A stretch of 64,000 nt of DNA from positions 1-64,000 of the forward strand of contig DKEY01000016.1 of assembly GCA_002469305.1 (NCBI GenBank). Direction: 5' to 3'. The translations under genes were made by a program, and so were the position numbers. The DNA comes from Sulfurospirillum sp. UBA6810. Lineage in GTDB: Bacteria; Campylobacterota; Campylobacteria; Campylobacterales; Sulfurospirillaceae. Within the stretch, counting starts at the first letter, position 1. The number at the start of each line of letters is the position of its first letter. Under the pieces are notes generated by a model. It had not been told where the DNA came from and made no database searches. It saw nothing but the letters and a program-made list of their open reading frames with translations. Shown here piece by piece: positions 34,233-43,086 of the stretch.

Positions 34233-35556
34233 CACTTTTAATATGTTTAATGATATCTTTACCGACTTGGTAAAATGTTTCATAGTCAACACCTTGTCCA
34301 ACCACCTCTCCAGCGTGCCCTCTTACTTCTGGTAAGATATAATCATCGGGTAAACCATTTATGCGAGCTATTTCACGTGGAGTAAAAAAAGAGACTTTTT
34401 CCTCATTTTTTGGATGAACTAGTATAGGGTTTGTATTTTGGTTTCTATAATATCCTTTTGTTACAGGAGCAGTTAAAGAGTCATTCAAGTAAGTTCTTGC
34501 TATTCTAAACCCCTTTCCTTTTTTGATATCTTCTTTCTCTTTTGCGAACATATAAGCTATAGATGCACTACTCTCTTTAGTCATCCATTCTCTCTCTTCG
34601 ATTGGAACTTCTAAGATATCTCTAACAGTTTTTGTACAAAATTTCATTTGATTTGAGAAAGTAAATGGGGTATTTGACATAGTAGCTACTAAACAAAATC
34701 TTTTTCTTCTGCTGAGTGATCCGCACTCTTTAGCATTAATAACTTTCTCTGTTATTTTATACCCTCTAGCATTTAAAACAAAACGAACTACATCTGCTAT
34801 TGTAGAGTTTTTAAATCCTACGACCTGTTCGATTAAAACTACAGCTGGACGTACAGTTTCTACGGCTCTTAAGAAGAAGTATGCGAGTGAACCCGTATCT
34901 CCACCCTCTGCACTTTTTTGATTGAGACTCTTCTTTTTTGAAACACCAGCTGGGCAAAAATTTTCACACGGTACACCACCAACTAAAACGGGAGCTTTTG
35001 GAAGTAAATCAAAATCAAAATCAGTTACATTTGTTTGAAAAGTTGCAACACAGCCATCATTTGCTTCTAAATTCAGTAAGTAGTTTTCTTGAAGCTCTAC
35101 AGCAGCAACAGGACTCATCCCTGCATCTTTTAGAGATTTAGAAAGCGTTCCACCACCTGCAAATATTTCACAGAATGTTATTTTGTTTGAATGGAGCTTT
35201 TTTCTAGCCTTTGCTTGTTCAATCTCTTCTTTGAGAGGCTCAATAACAATTTCATGTTTATACAACTTTATTGATATCTTTTTTACATCTTTAAATAGCT
35301 CAGATATCTCTTTATTATTGATATCAATGAGTGGGAGGTTGTTTTTTCCTCTTAAAGTGATTTTTCTATCATCCAAGTTTTTGTCGGTAGTTAATATAAG
35401 TTTTTTGTTTTTTGAGTCAATCCTATAGTGATAAGATAGATTGTTTGCAAGCTCTGTAGCGTTGATTTTTAAAGTCGCAATCCATATTCTACTATTGCCT
35501 CTATGTAAAGGTAAAGGTTTGTTTATAAGCTTTATGATGTTTGCAGTAGAACTCAT
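34222..35556 (-). CDS. C5-cytosine DNA methyltransferase with extra N-terminal domain (paralogue 1)
   Basis: This 444-residue protein has an N-terminal beta-rich domain (residues 1-120) shared with the 35685 and 38122 genes, then a Dcm-type core. Motif I is FCEIFAGGGTLSKSL, motif IV is GGVPCENF with catalytic Cys197, motif VI is IEQVVGF (EQV instead of ENV) and motif VIII is SRRKRFCLVA. It likely methylates cytosine for protection from restriction. Start taken at MSSTANII after AAGGAT. It is divergent from paralogue 2 across a 28-bp inverted repeat. Confidence 0.82.
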   Translation of the reverse strand: MSSTANIIKLINKPLPLHRGNSRIWIATLKINATELANNLSYHYRIDSKNKKLILTTDKNLDDRKITLRGKNNLPLIDINNKEISELFKDVKKISIKLYKHEIVIEPLKEEIEQAKARKKLHSNKITFCEIFAGGGTLSKSLKDAGMSPVAAVELQENYLLNLEANDGCVATFQTNVTDFDFDLLPKAPVLVGGVPCENFCPAGVSKKKSLNQKSAEGGDTGSLAYFFLRAVETVRPAVVLIEQVVGFKNSTIADVVRFVLNARGYKITEKVINAKECGSLSRRKRFCLVATMSNTPFTFSNQMKFCTKTVRDILEVPIEEREWMTKESSASIAYMFAKEKEDIKKGKGFRIARTYLNDSLTAPVTKGYYRNQNTNPILVHPKNEEKVSFFTPREIARINGLPDDYILPEVRGHAGEVVGQGVDYETFYQVGKDIIKHIKSASN

Positions 35557-35600
35557 GTTTATCCTTTTTAATTGTGATAAAGAATTATACAATTAATATA

Positions 35601-35628
35601 ATAATATGTCAAATAGTTGGCATATTAT
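35601..35628. promoter_or_regulatory. 28-bp interrupted palindrome between two methyltransferase genes
   Basis: The 8-bp arms ATAATATG/CATATTAT with inner CAA/TTG pairs are separated by a short centre. It is centred between divergent methyltransferase genes, so a likely shared operator. Confidence 0.55.
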
Positions 35629-35684
35629 TGACATTTATATTTTTTTCCCCTATAATTTTAGGTAAGAAACATATGGAGAGAAAA

Positions 35685-37016
35685 ATGTCAAAACCTTTAA
35701 TTGGAAATATCAAAAAAATAGCAATTCACAAAGTTGGCGAAATTGGGAACAATAAAAGAATATGGATTGCAAATCAAAATTTATTTAAGAGTTTTAATAT
35801 AGGCGATGCACTTACACTCACTTATAATGAAAAAGAGCGTGAGATAATTGCTGAAAAAGCGGAAGTGCTTGGCACTCATACCATATCTTATAGAGGCAAA
35901 GAGCAAAAGACTCCTATTCTTGATATAAAAAATAAAAATGTTAGAGATACTTTTGGAGATGTTGAAAAAGTTGAAGTGAGATACTACAAAGACAAGATAG
36001 TAATTAAAGCAACAAAACAAGAAGTAAAAAAAACAGAGAGAGCACAAAAAAATGGTTTAAATACTTTTGAACTATTTGCAGGTGGCGGTACCTTTACATA
36101 CTTTTTTAAAAAAGCTGGATTTAACATAAAAGGAGCTTTGGAACTTGTTGGTAAGTATTTAACTGTTTTTGAAAAGAACCATAACGAAAATATTTACACT
36201 ATTCAGTCAGCTATTGAAGATATTGATATCAATGATTATCCAACAGATATTGATTGTCTTTTAGCAGGTATTCCTTGTGATAGTTTTACCCCTCAAAACG
36301 TACACTTGAATAACGCAAAGAGAAACAACAATACAGATAGTGCTACAGAAAAAGACCTCCTGACTTTAGAAAAGAAAAGACATGCAGAGGCATTGACATT
36401 TCATGTTTTAATGGCAATAAAACAAATGAATCCAAAAACAGTTGTTGTCGAAGAAGTGGTTGGGTATTCAAAAGAAGATGCTTCATATATGTTAAGAACA
36501 ATACTTAAACAGATGGGATATAAACTTTCTGAAACAATTAGTGAAAGTACTCACACAAGTAGAAAAAGATGGATATTAGTTGCAAATATGAATGAAACTA
36601 TCTCTTTAGATAATCTTATCAAAGATGATGGAAAGGTTCTAATGGATTTTATTGATTTAAAGAAAAAGCAAACAGAGTGGAAAAGTCCACAAGGCCATGT
36701 AAGAGTTAATGCCATGTTGAAAAAAGAGAGTATTGGATTAAGAGCTTATGATTTAATGAATAAAAAACTAGGAACAATGCCTAAAAACTGGACAGGACAT
36801 ACGATACCTGTATTAAAGCATCCCACAAGAGAAATGTATGCGGATCTATCTGTAGAAGATGTAAAAAATATTCATGGATTAAGTGGTATGGAATTATCTG
36901 GAGTAAAAACAACAGATAGAGAGATACTAGGACAAGGCGTAGCAGATGTTTTTTTAGAAGTTGCAAAGAGAATTAAAAAAGCAACACTAAAAAGCTTAGA
37001 TAAAAATGTAGCTTAA
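35685..37016 (+). CDS. C5-cytosine DNA methyltransferase-like protein (paralogue 2)
   Basis: This 443-residue protein has the same N-terminal domain (IGNNKRIWIANQNLF, YRGKEQKTPILDIKNK), then motif I FELFAGGGTFTYFF, motif IV AGIPCDSFTP with the catalytic Cys, motif VI VVEEVVGYS (EEV for ENV) and SRKRWILVAN. The core looks active though divergent. I start at MSKPLIGN after GGAGAG. It leads an operon with a 45-residue gene, a PP-loop ATPase and paralogue 3. Confidence 0.8.
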   Translation: MSKPLIGNIKKIAIHKVGEIGNNKRIWIANQNLFKSFNIGDALTLTYNEKEREIIAEKAEVLGTHTISYRGKEQKTPILDIKNKNVRDTFGDVEKVEVRYYKDKIVIKATKQEVKKTERAQKNGLNTFELFAGGGTFTYFFKKAGFNIKGALELVGKYLTVFEKNHNENIYTIQSAIEDIDINDYPTDIDCLLAGIPCDSFTPQNVHLNNAKRNNNTDSATEKDLLTLEKKRHAEALTFHVLMAIKQMNPKTVVVEEVVGYSKEDASYMLRTILKQMGYKLSETISESTHTSRKRWILVANMNETISLDNLIKDDGKVLMDFIDLKKKQTEWKSPQGHVRVNAMLKKESIGLRAYDLMNKKLGTMPKNWTGHTIPVLKHPTREMYADLSVEDVKNIHGLSGMELSGVKTTDREILGQGVADVFLEVAKRIKKATLKSLDKNVA

Positions 37017-37027
37017 AGGAGGAAGTC

Positions 37028-37165
37028 ATGGCAAAAGAAAGAAAAATCAAAATAGTGTCAAAAGCAAGGGATAGAAAAAGAAAAAATTTAGATAAGACAG
37101 TTGTATGCAGTCCTTATGGTTTAGTGTATGACTCTTCAAAAATTCCAGTAAGCTATTTAAAATAA
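37028..37165 (+). CDS. 45-residue basic protein
   Basis: The product begins MAKERKIKIVSKARDRKRKN and ends VSYLK. It is very basic at the N-terminus and could bind nucleic acid. GGAGG precedes the ATG; it lies between two methylation-operon genes. Confidence 0.5.
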   Translation: MAKERKIKIVSKARDRKRKNLDKTVVCSPYGLVYDSSKIPVSYLK

Positions 37166-37176
37166 GGTTGCAATAG

Positions 37177-38112
37177 ATGATTACTTCGCAATTAACAATT
37201 TTATCTTTTGGATGCGGTCAAGACAGCATGACAATACTTCCAAAGTTAGCTTTAGATACAGAGTTTCGTAAAAAATACGCCCCAAATGATTTATTAGTTC
37301 TTATGGCAGACACCCACAACGAGCATCCTGAGACGTACAAATATTTTGATGAAGTTGTACTACCATTTTGCAAAGAGCATGATATTGAAATTCTAAAGAT
37401 TGATAATAGCATGGGATATCATGGGAACACGTGGAAAAGTTTAACAGGACAATGGCAAAATGGCAATCCTACAGTTGGTTCACTTGCTTATCCAAAAACA
37501 TGTACCCATAATCTAAAGTTACAACCTCAATATAGATATGTTGAAGAGTGGTTGCCAAAGAAATATCCTAATATTATAAACAAAAAAAGAAAAGATAACT
37601 ATAAACAGTTTGCAAAGATTTATGGGAAAATCCGTTGGCTTATAGGTATTGCAAAAGGGGAAGAAAAGAGAGTAGCTGATGCCACAAAAGAGACAGCTTT
37701 GTGGAAAAAAGAGTCTATCCAAGTAGAATATCCACTTATAGATATAGAATACGACAGAGAAGCTTGTCAAAACTATATACGCTCTATAGGATTACCTCTT
37801 CCTATGCCAAGTAACTGTATGTATTGTCCTTTCTCTTGTAATCACTTAGAATTACTTTGGCTAGAAAAGTCTTATCCAGATAAGTTTAATGAATGGATAG
37901 CACTAGAACAAGCAAAGCTTGATGCCAATAAAGATGCTGCTAAGAATTTAGGAGTAAGTGCCAGAGTCCATAAAAATGGAGAAAGAATTGGAGAGGCGTT
38001 TACCTTATATGATATGCTCCAAGAAGCAAAAGAGATATACCCAGACGTAACAATGAATTTTTTAAATGAGTACAAATGGTCACATGGCCATTGTGTGACA
38101 TCAAGTTATTAG
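37177..38112 (+). CDS. PP-loop ATP pyrophosphatase, PAPS-reductase-like
   Basis: This 311-residue protein has a PP-loop variant SFGCGQDSM (residues 10-18), then MADTHNEHPET and a Cys pair MYCPFSCNH after a CMYC segment. Mobile elements often carry such proteins next to DNA-modification genes; they adenylate a substrate, sometimes for sulfur or base transfer. The real substrate is unknown. Placed between two methyltransferase genes, it may help modify DNA. Confidence 0.75.
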   Translation: MITSQLTILSFGCGQDSMTILPKLALDTEFRKKYAPNDLLVLMADTHNEHPETYKYFDEVVLPFCKEHDIEILKIDNSMGYHGNTWKSLTGQWQNGNPTVGSLAYPKTCTHNLKLQPQYRYVEEWLPKKYPNIINKKRKDNYKQFAKIYGKIRWLIGIAKGEEKRVADATKETALWKKESIQVEYPLIDIEYDREACQNYIRSIGLPLPMPSNCMYCPFSCNHLELLWLEKSYPDKFNEWIALEQAKLDANKDAAKNLGVSARVHKNGERIGEAFTLYDMLQEAKEIYPDVTMNFLNEYKWSHGHCVTSSY

Positions 38113-38121
38113 GAAGAGACA

Positions 38122-39525
38122 ATGAGTAAAGCAAATATTCCAAATATCGCTACAAAGCAACTAAAACTTCAAGACTGTAAAGCAGGTAAGAAAATAGTGA
38201 TATCTACAAATTGGCTTCCTCTTTTTGGTTTTGAAAAAGACACGAAAGTTGTTGAAGAGTTGATAGGGGTTGGACAAGGGATAAAAATACGTTTGGCCAA
38301 GCGAAGCGATAAAAGGATAAAGAAAGTCTATTCCAGAGAGTACAAAGGAAGAAAAAATAACCCATTTGAGACTCTTATGGATATTAGAAGACAAGATCTG
38401 CTTGAAAAAGCAATCCCTTCAGACACAGAAAAAGTACATGTAACTTTTAAATATGGCGTGCTCACTATAGTGCCAATAACAAACAAACGAGCAAGGGCTA
38501 TTGAGAAATTCAAACATAGCAAAAATAGATTAGGCACTTTCTTAGCTTGCAGTTCTGGAGTAGATGGTTTTTCACTAGAAAAAAAAGGTTTTACTATCGA
38601 AACTCTATTGGAATATAGACCAAATGAGAAAAGAGATAAAAATGATTTAAGTGAAACAGGGGCTCTTAATGCACTTGCTAATATATCTCCTAAGTATCTA
38701 ATAAATGAAGATATTATGAATTTAGACCTAGAAAAAATTGCAGAGCTTACATGTAAGAGTGAAACCAGTTTGTTTCATATCTCTTTGCAATGTGATGATT
38801 TTTCCAATGTTAAAGCAAAATCTTTAAAAGATAACTCCATAATTGATACAAGCTCATCTCTCGACATGGCGTATGATATGTTAAGAATGGTAGAAAAATT
38901 TAGCTTTCCTGCAATTCTTATCGAGAACGTAAGGGGCTTTAGTCAATCTGATATAGGAAAAATGACTCAAGTAAGACTACAAAGACTTGGATATAAAGTA
39001 CATAATATGATTTTTGATGCGAGAGAGTTTGGAGGTAAAACAAGCAGAGTGAGAAATTATATGTTTGCAACTCTACTCCCAGCGGAGTTCAGTTTGCCTA
39101 CATATGAAAAAAAGCAAGAATGTAGCTTATGGGAAGAGTTTATCGAGTCTAAAATCCTCAATAATGAGCTAAGAGAAGTATCACACTCTAAAAGCATTCA
39201 AGATGGCATAAGTACAGGTAGAGCAAGAGTCATAACAAGAAGCTCACTCTCTTCGCCAACTTTTTTAAAATCGCAAGATAGAATGGCAAAAGATAGTGTT
39301 GTGATATTTGACGAGATTAGAGGAAAAATCTTTTTTCCAAGTAATGAATTAGCAAGTCAGCTTATGGGAATTTCACAGCAATTTGATTTTTCTCTAGTCT
39401 CAAAGAGTATTGAATCTGAAATTATCGGTCAATCAATAGAGGTCCCATTACATGAGGCTATTTTAGACTCCATAAAAGAGCATATAAATAGCTCATATAG
39501 TCAATTACATGGGAAGTTGTTTTAA
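38122..39525 (+). CDS. degenerate C5-cytosine methyltransferase-like protein (paralogue 3)
   Basis: This 467-residue protein keeps the shared N-terminal domain. Motif I is altered (LGTFLACSSGVDGFSL), motif IV is SLQCDDFS (QC for PC, Cys kept), motif VI is the classic IENVRGF and motif VIII is TSRVRNYMFAT. It is either a divergent active enzyme or a recognition partner of paralogues 1 and 2. It follows the PP-loop gene by 9 bp. Confidence 0.7.
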   Translation: MSKANIPNIATKQLKLQDCKAGKKIVISTNWLPLFGFEKDTKVVEELIGVGQGIKIRLAKRSDKRIKKVYSREYKGRKNNPFETLMDIRRQDLLEKAIPSDTEKVHVTFKYGVLTIVPITNKRARAIEKFKHSKNRLGTFLACSSGVDGFSLEKKGFTIETLLEYRPNEKRDKNDLSETGALNALANISPKYLINEDIMNLDLEKIAELTCKSETSLFHISLQCDDFSNVKAKSLKDNSIIDTSSSLDMAYDMLRMVEKFSFPAILIENVRGFSQSDIGKMTQVRLQRLGYKVHNMIFDAREFGGKTSRVRNYMFATLLPAEFSLPTYEKKQECSLWEEFIESKILNNELREVSHSKSIQDGISTGRARVITRSSLSSPTFLKSQDRMAKDSVVIFDEIRGKIFFPSNELASQLMGISQQFDFSLVSKSIESEIIGQSIEVPLHEAILDSIKEHINSSYSQLHGKLF

Positions 39526-39530
39526 ATATT

Positions 39531-39551
39531 AAGGCACTCATTTCGTGCCTT
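39531..39551. terminator. bidirectional hairpin terminator between convergent genes
   Basis: AAGGCAC/GTGCCTT with a 7-nt loop sits between the stops of paralogue 3 and the 39562 gene. It has T-rich flanks. Confidence 0.7.
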
Positions 39552-39561
39552 ATGTCTTCTT

Positions 39562-40122
39562 TTAAAGTTCTAAGTTTGTAGTCTTTTCTTGGTTGATTTT
39601 TGACACTTCTGCTGCTATCTGCTTTGACACATCTTCATACTCAAAATTTGCACCGATATAATAAGAAGAAGTACTCTCTTGCTGAAATTCGCTACCAAAG
39701 ATTTTGTGCATTATAGGATTTACTGTATCAGCGTAAGCATTATAAGCTTTTACAACCAAAGAGCTCTCTTTTATCTTGTCATACTCTTGAGAAACAAACT
39801 CTTTTGTAAATTTTCCATTTGCATCCCTATCTGAATTAGTATAAGAGACTAAAGAGCTAAGTGGAGAAATTTCTTCAACTTTTATAACAGCAGACGAACC
39901 CCTACTTTGTGAAAACTTATACTCTGGTGCAGAGGTTGAGCCGTAGTGTTTTAAGTTGTGAATATCCCAATCTATAGCTGCATTTGAAACAGCATTACCA
40001 ACAGGAACCATTGACACAATAGCAGCAGTCACGACAGTTGCTATTTTCAATTTATACAAACGCTCTCTTCGCAGAGATGCTTTTTCTATGTCATTAAGCT
40101 TTTTACTACTTTTATCAAACAT
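39562..40122 (-). CDS. membrane-anchored hypothetical protein with shared C-terminal tail
   Basis: This protein of about 186 residues has a basic N-terminus, one hydrophobic segment (IATVVTAAIVSMVPVGNAV) and a polar domain. It ends with the tail core DVSKQIAAEVSKI (Ser 21 residues from the end). Start taken at MFDKSSKK after AAAGGA; it overlaps its neighbour by 8 bp. Function unknown. Confidence 0.6.
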   Translation of the reverse strand: MFDKSSKKLNDIEKASLRRERLYKLKIATVVTAAIVSMVPVGNAVSNAAIDWDIHNLKHYGSTSAPEYKFSQSRGSSAVIKVEEISPLSSLVSYTNSDRDANGKFTKEFVSQEYDKIKESSLVVKAYNAYADTVNPIMHKIFGSEFQQESTSSYYIGANFEYEDVSKQIAAEVSKINQEKTTNLEL

Positions 40123-40447
40123 GGTGTTTTTCCTTTGTAAATTCTTCAATTTCCTCTACTAGAGTATCACAAAAATCATTTATCTGGTTTGCATGTTCCA
40201 TATCAAACACAGGAGGAGTTGAATTAAACTTTATACTCTCAATGGGGACCATGTCGTTATATTTTGATATAAAAACTTTATCCCCAAAAAAGTCATAAGC
40301 CAAATAAAGAGAAAACTCTTCCTCAATAAAGCTTTTGTGCTTTTTCAAATGAGAAATAGTCTCAGGGTGCTCTTTTTCGATTGAAAGTATCAGTACCTTT
40401 AAGGTAGAAAGTTTCTCTAAAATTGCTACAATTATTTCATTTTGCAT
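40115..40447 (-). CDS. hypothetical acidic protein
   Basis: This 110-residue protein lies between two tailed genes in the 40870 operon. The end (INDFCDTLVEEIEEF) is similar in shape to the shared tail but has Cys where Ile is expected, so I do not count it. Not recognised. Confidence 0.55.
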   Translation of the reverse strand: MQNEIIVAILEKLSTLKVLILSIEKEHPETISHLKKHKSFIEEEFSLYLAYDFFGDKVFISKYNDMVPIESIKFNSTPPVFDMEHANQINDFCDTLVEEIEEFTKEKHHV

Positions 40448-40870
40448 CTATATCCTTTCCTGTTGGGATAGAACAGTTGTTGAAGATTGTTGAAGATTTT
40501 TAGTAGCTTCTGAAATCTCTTTTGAGACATCTTTTGTTTCAAAACTATAGCCCAACTCTTCCAAGCTAAAAAACTCTGTTTCAACCTCAGAACCGCAATG
40601 TTTTCCATATGTAACAAAAACCATTGTTCTATCGTTAAATAGCTTAAGGGTATCGTGTTGTAATCGTTCATTAGTTTCTTTACCATCCTTAAGCCAATCA
40701 ACACTTGTGACATTGATTGTTGCTGATTCAAGTTCATAATCTTTTAAAACTTGAAAAATCTTATCAATTTTTTCAGCATCACTTTGAGATATCTCAACTT
40801 CCGCACCATCTACATTAAGATGGGAATTATTTTCATGTTCCATTATCCCTATAACTTTACTTTTTGACAT
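40448..40870 (-). CDS. hypothetical protein with shared C-terminal tail
   Basis: This 140-residue acidic protein has TINVTSVDWLKDGKETN and VETEFFSLEELGYSFE segments. The tail core is DVSKEISEATKNL (Ser 25 residues from the end). It is first in its operon; AAGGAG precedes the ATG and the shared promoter motif lies 27 bp upstream. Confidence 0.6.
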   Translation of the reverse strand: MSKSKVIGIMEHENNSHLNVDGAEVEISQSDAEKIDKIFQVLKDYELESATINVTSVDWLKDGKETNERLQHDTLKLFNDRTMVFVTYGKHCGSEVETEFFSLEELGYSFETKDVSKEISEATKNLQQSSTTVLSQQERI

Positions 40871-40895
40871 ATAAACTCCTTATTTCTTATAAACA

Positions 40896-40912
40896 TAATA
40901 AATTTATAATTA
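40896..40912 (-). promoter_or_regulatory. element promoter motif (ATAAATTTATTA) before the 40870 gene
   Basis: Read on the minus strand, TTTAATTATAAATTTATTAT matches the motif seen before eight other genes of the element, in the same direction as the gene and 27 bp from its ATG. Confidence 0.55.
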
Positions 40913-40931
40913 AAAAAATATTAATTTTGAA

Positions 40932-42419
40932 TTATTTCTTCATTACCTTGGTACCTACGCTATATTTAGCTCTAGTAACGGCAACATAATACAAATTTAT
41001 TTCTTGCACGATTTCTGCTGCAATCCTTTCATTCATATTTGCTCTATCAATTAAGTCTCTACTATTTTTAATTTTTGCATCATTGAGCTTTCTTTGTATA
41101 TCTGGAAAATCGTCTATAAGTTCAACGTGATCCCACTCCAAACCTTTCGAGGTGTGCGCTGTGGCAAGAATATATTTTGCTTTTTCTTTGCTTTGCATGT
41201 TATTCTTCGCATCTCTTAAGATTGTGTATAATCTTTTTCCAAATCTTCTTTGAATACCAAAAGCTGTTTTTAGTTCGGCATCATTTGACTCTTTGTAATA
41301 CTCTTCAATTTCATCAATATCACTAAAATGGCTTTTGAGATAAAAATAATCTGGGTTTGATATCTCATTTTTTGTACGAAATTCAAGAAGTGATATTGCT
41401 AAACCAAAGAGTTCTTCTGGCTTTTTTACAGTTTTAAAGTAAATATTAGCCTTTATAAGTTCGTCAATTAAGCCAATCATTGATGAGTTGTTTCTTGCTA
41501 GATAAGCAGTAGTCCCGCCAGCCACACTTTTATCTTCTACAAGAGATCTGATTGGAACCGTCTCTCCTTTGTAAGTTTTTAATATGTTATTTGCTAATTT
41601 TGCAATACTTGGCACATACCTAAAAGTAGTAGAGAGATAAAAGAGCTTATCGGCATATCTCATAGCATCTAGAGTGCCTCTAAAGGCATAAATTGATTGG
41701 TGGTTATCCCCTGTATACAAGTTTTTAGTTGGCATTTGAGTAGCAATACTCAATGTAACAGCATTGCTATCTTGCGCTTCATCAAGTTCGAGTAAATCAA
41801 ATTTTTTTATTTCTCTAGCATATTGATTTACTTCAAAATACTTCAAATAAAAATCAAAAGTAGGAGGAATAACCCCTTTTTCATGTATATCCCATAGGTT
41901 ACGTGTGTATTCACAAGCTTGCTCTAACAATCCATCTGGTATAGATACAATTTTGTGATTTAATTGAGCTCTTCCTGCTTTTTGAATTAACTCTGGAGTA
42001 ATTTTTGGAAGCGAAGATTGGCAATAAACTTTCATAACTTCATTAATAGAGTTAGCAAGAGCGTAGTTGCCACTATCTTTTATCCCTAAAATATCAAAGA
42101 GCTCAACAGCTTTAAAATTGTTAATTGTTTTAGAAAGGTCAAATTGTATGTTTTGTGTTAATAAATTATCTTTTGCAAATTTGTGAACACTAGACCAATT
42201 ACAATTTTTTCTTGGAAAGCTTCTCTTGTTTTCAGCAACTATGGAAGCGTTGAAAGCAAGTCCTTGTATTCTAATATCAGGGTATTTTTTTGCGATATAC
42301 TTAAGAATGGAGCTTTTACCACATCCTGCAAAAGCTTTCATCCCCAAAGCTTTTAAAGTAGAGGATAAAAACTCTGGTATATAGTCAGAAATTGCTTGTT
42401 GTTCATCGGTTAATTCCAT
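40932..42419 (-). CDS. UvrD/Rep-like superfamily 1 helicase
   Basis: This protein of about 495 residues has Walker A (AFAGCGKSSIL, near residue 35), Walker B/motif II LLELDEAQDSN, motif III TGDNHQSIYAFRG, motif IV YLSTTFRY and C-terminal ATAHTSKGLEW with YVAVTRA. All SF1A signatures are present, but the chain is shorter than UvrD (about 720). A 3'-5' unwinding role in replication or DNA transfer of the element is plausible. It has no shared tail. Confidence 0.88.
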   Translation of the reverse strand: MELTDEQQAISDYIPEFLSSTLKALGMKAFAGCGKSSILKYIAKKYPDIRIQGLAFNASIVAENKRSFPRKNCNWSSVHKFAKDNLLTQNIQFDLSKTINNFKAVELFDILGIKDSGNYALANSINEVMKVYCQSSLPKITPELIQKAGRAQLNHKIVSIPDGLLEQACEYTRNLWDIHEKGVIPPTFDFYLKYFEVNQYAREIKKFDLLELDEAQDSNAVTLSIATQMPTKNLYTGDNHQSIYAFRGTLDAMRYADKLFYLSTTFRYVPSIAKLANNILKTYKGETVPIRSLVEDKSVAGGTTAYLARNNSSMIGLIDELIKANIYFKTVKKPEELFGLAISLLEFRTKNEISNPDYFYLKSHFSDIDEIEEYYKESNDAELKTAFGIQRRFGKRLYTILRDAKNNMQSKEKAKYILATAHTSKGLEWDHVELIDDFPDIQRKLNDAKIKNSRDLIDRANMNERIAAEIVQEINLYYVAVTRAKYSVGTKVMKK

Positions 42420-42428
42420 CAAAAACCA

Positions 42429-43034
42429 CTATTTTACAAGATTATAAAAGTATTTTTTACCTTTGATTTCAAAGTATATTTTATTTCCATCTTGTTTACC
42501 TGTAATAGTTACATCTGATGAAAAATTAACAGCTTGTTGTTTTTCAAAAGTATAAAATTTGTGGCCAGCAGGAATGGTAATTGTCTTTTCATTGGATTCT
42601 TTAAAGAAATAAAAACCGATAGAAAGTACAAGTGCAGAAAGTACAAGCATCACAAAAACAGGGAACTTTTTACTTCTCTTTTTTGCTATGTTTTTATTGA
42701 TTTTGTCTTTGTTGTAGTTAAAAGTAATAGAATTTTTAGCAACTTCGCTAATAAGCTCAGTTATATCTTTATTGTTTAGTATAAACTCTTTGAAAGCATT
42801 TTCTAAATCTTGAGGGGCGATATCTCCTACCCCCGATGAAGCTACACCACTTTCGGATAGCTCTTTTACTATTTTTGATTGCTTATCAACGATTGCTTGG
42901 ATATCTGAAAGGAATTTTTCAAAGCCTTCCATTTTTTCCTGCATCTCATTCGTTCTCTTATGATTGTTAAAAACTAGAGCTTCTACATTTTTAAGCTTTT
43001 CCTCTAAGGATAAAGAGTTCTCAGTTTCTGCCAT
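42429..43034 (-). CDS. coiled-coil membrane protein
   Basis: This protein of about 201 residues has an N-terminal coiled coil (EEKLKNVEALVFNNHKRTNE), a segment DITELISEVAKNS that resembles the shared tail but is internal, a membrane helix (FPVFVMLVLSALVLSIGFYF) and a C-terminal beta domain. It is topologically like small conjugation or replication membrane proteins. It lies 9 bp upstream of the helicase. Confidence 0.6.
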   Translation of the reverse strand: MAETENSLSLEEKLKNVEALVFNNHKRTNEMQEKMEGFEKFLSDIQAIVDKQSKIVKELSESGVASSGVGDIAPQDLENAFKEFILNNKDITELISEVAKNSITFNYNKDKINKNIAKKRSKKFPVFVMLVLSALVLSIGFYFFKESNEKTITIPAGHKFYTFEKQQAVNFSSDVTITGKQDGNKIYFEIKGKKYFYNLVK

Positions 43035-43058
43035 CAAAATTTCCTATTTTTGTTTTGA

Positions 43059-43076
43059 TGGTAATAAATATATAAT
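43059..43076 (-). promoter_or_regulatory. element promoter motif variant before the 43034 gene
   Basis: On the minus strand TTAATTATATATTTATTA lies 29 bp before the ATG, in the gene's direction. Confidence 0.5.
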
Positions 43077-43086
43077 TAAATATAAC

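Noticed and set aside
40115..40447. Shared tail in the 110-residue protein (INDFCDTLVEEIEEF)
   Set aside because: Shape is similar, but Asn replaces Ser/Thr and Cys replaces Ile, so it is not counted.
42429..43034. Shared tail in the coiled-coil membrane protein (DITELISEVAKNS)
   Set aside because: The match is internal, before a membrane helix, not at the C-terminus.
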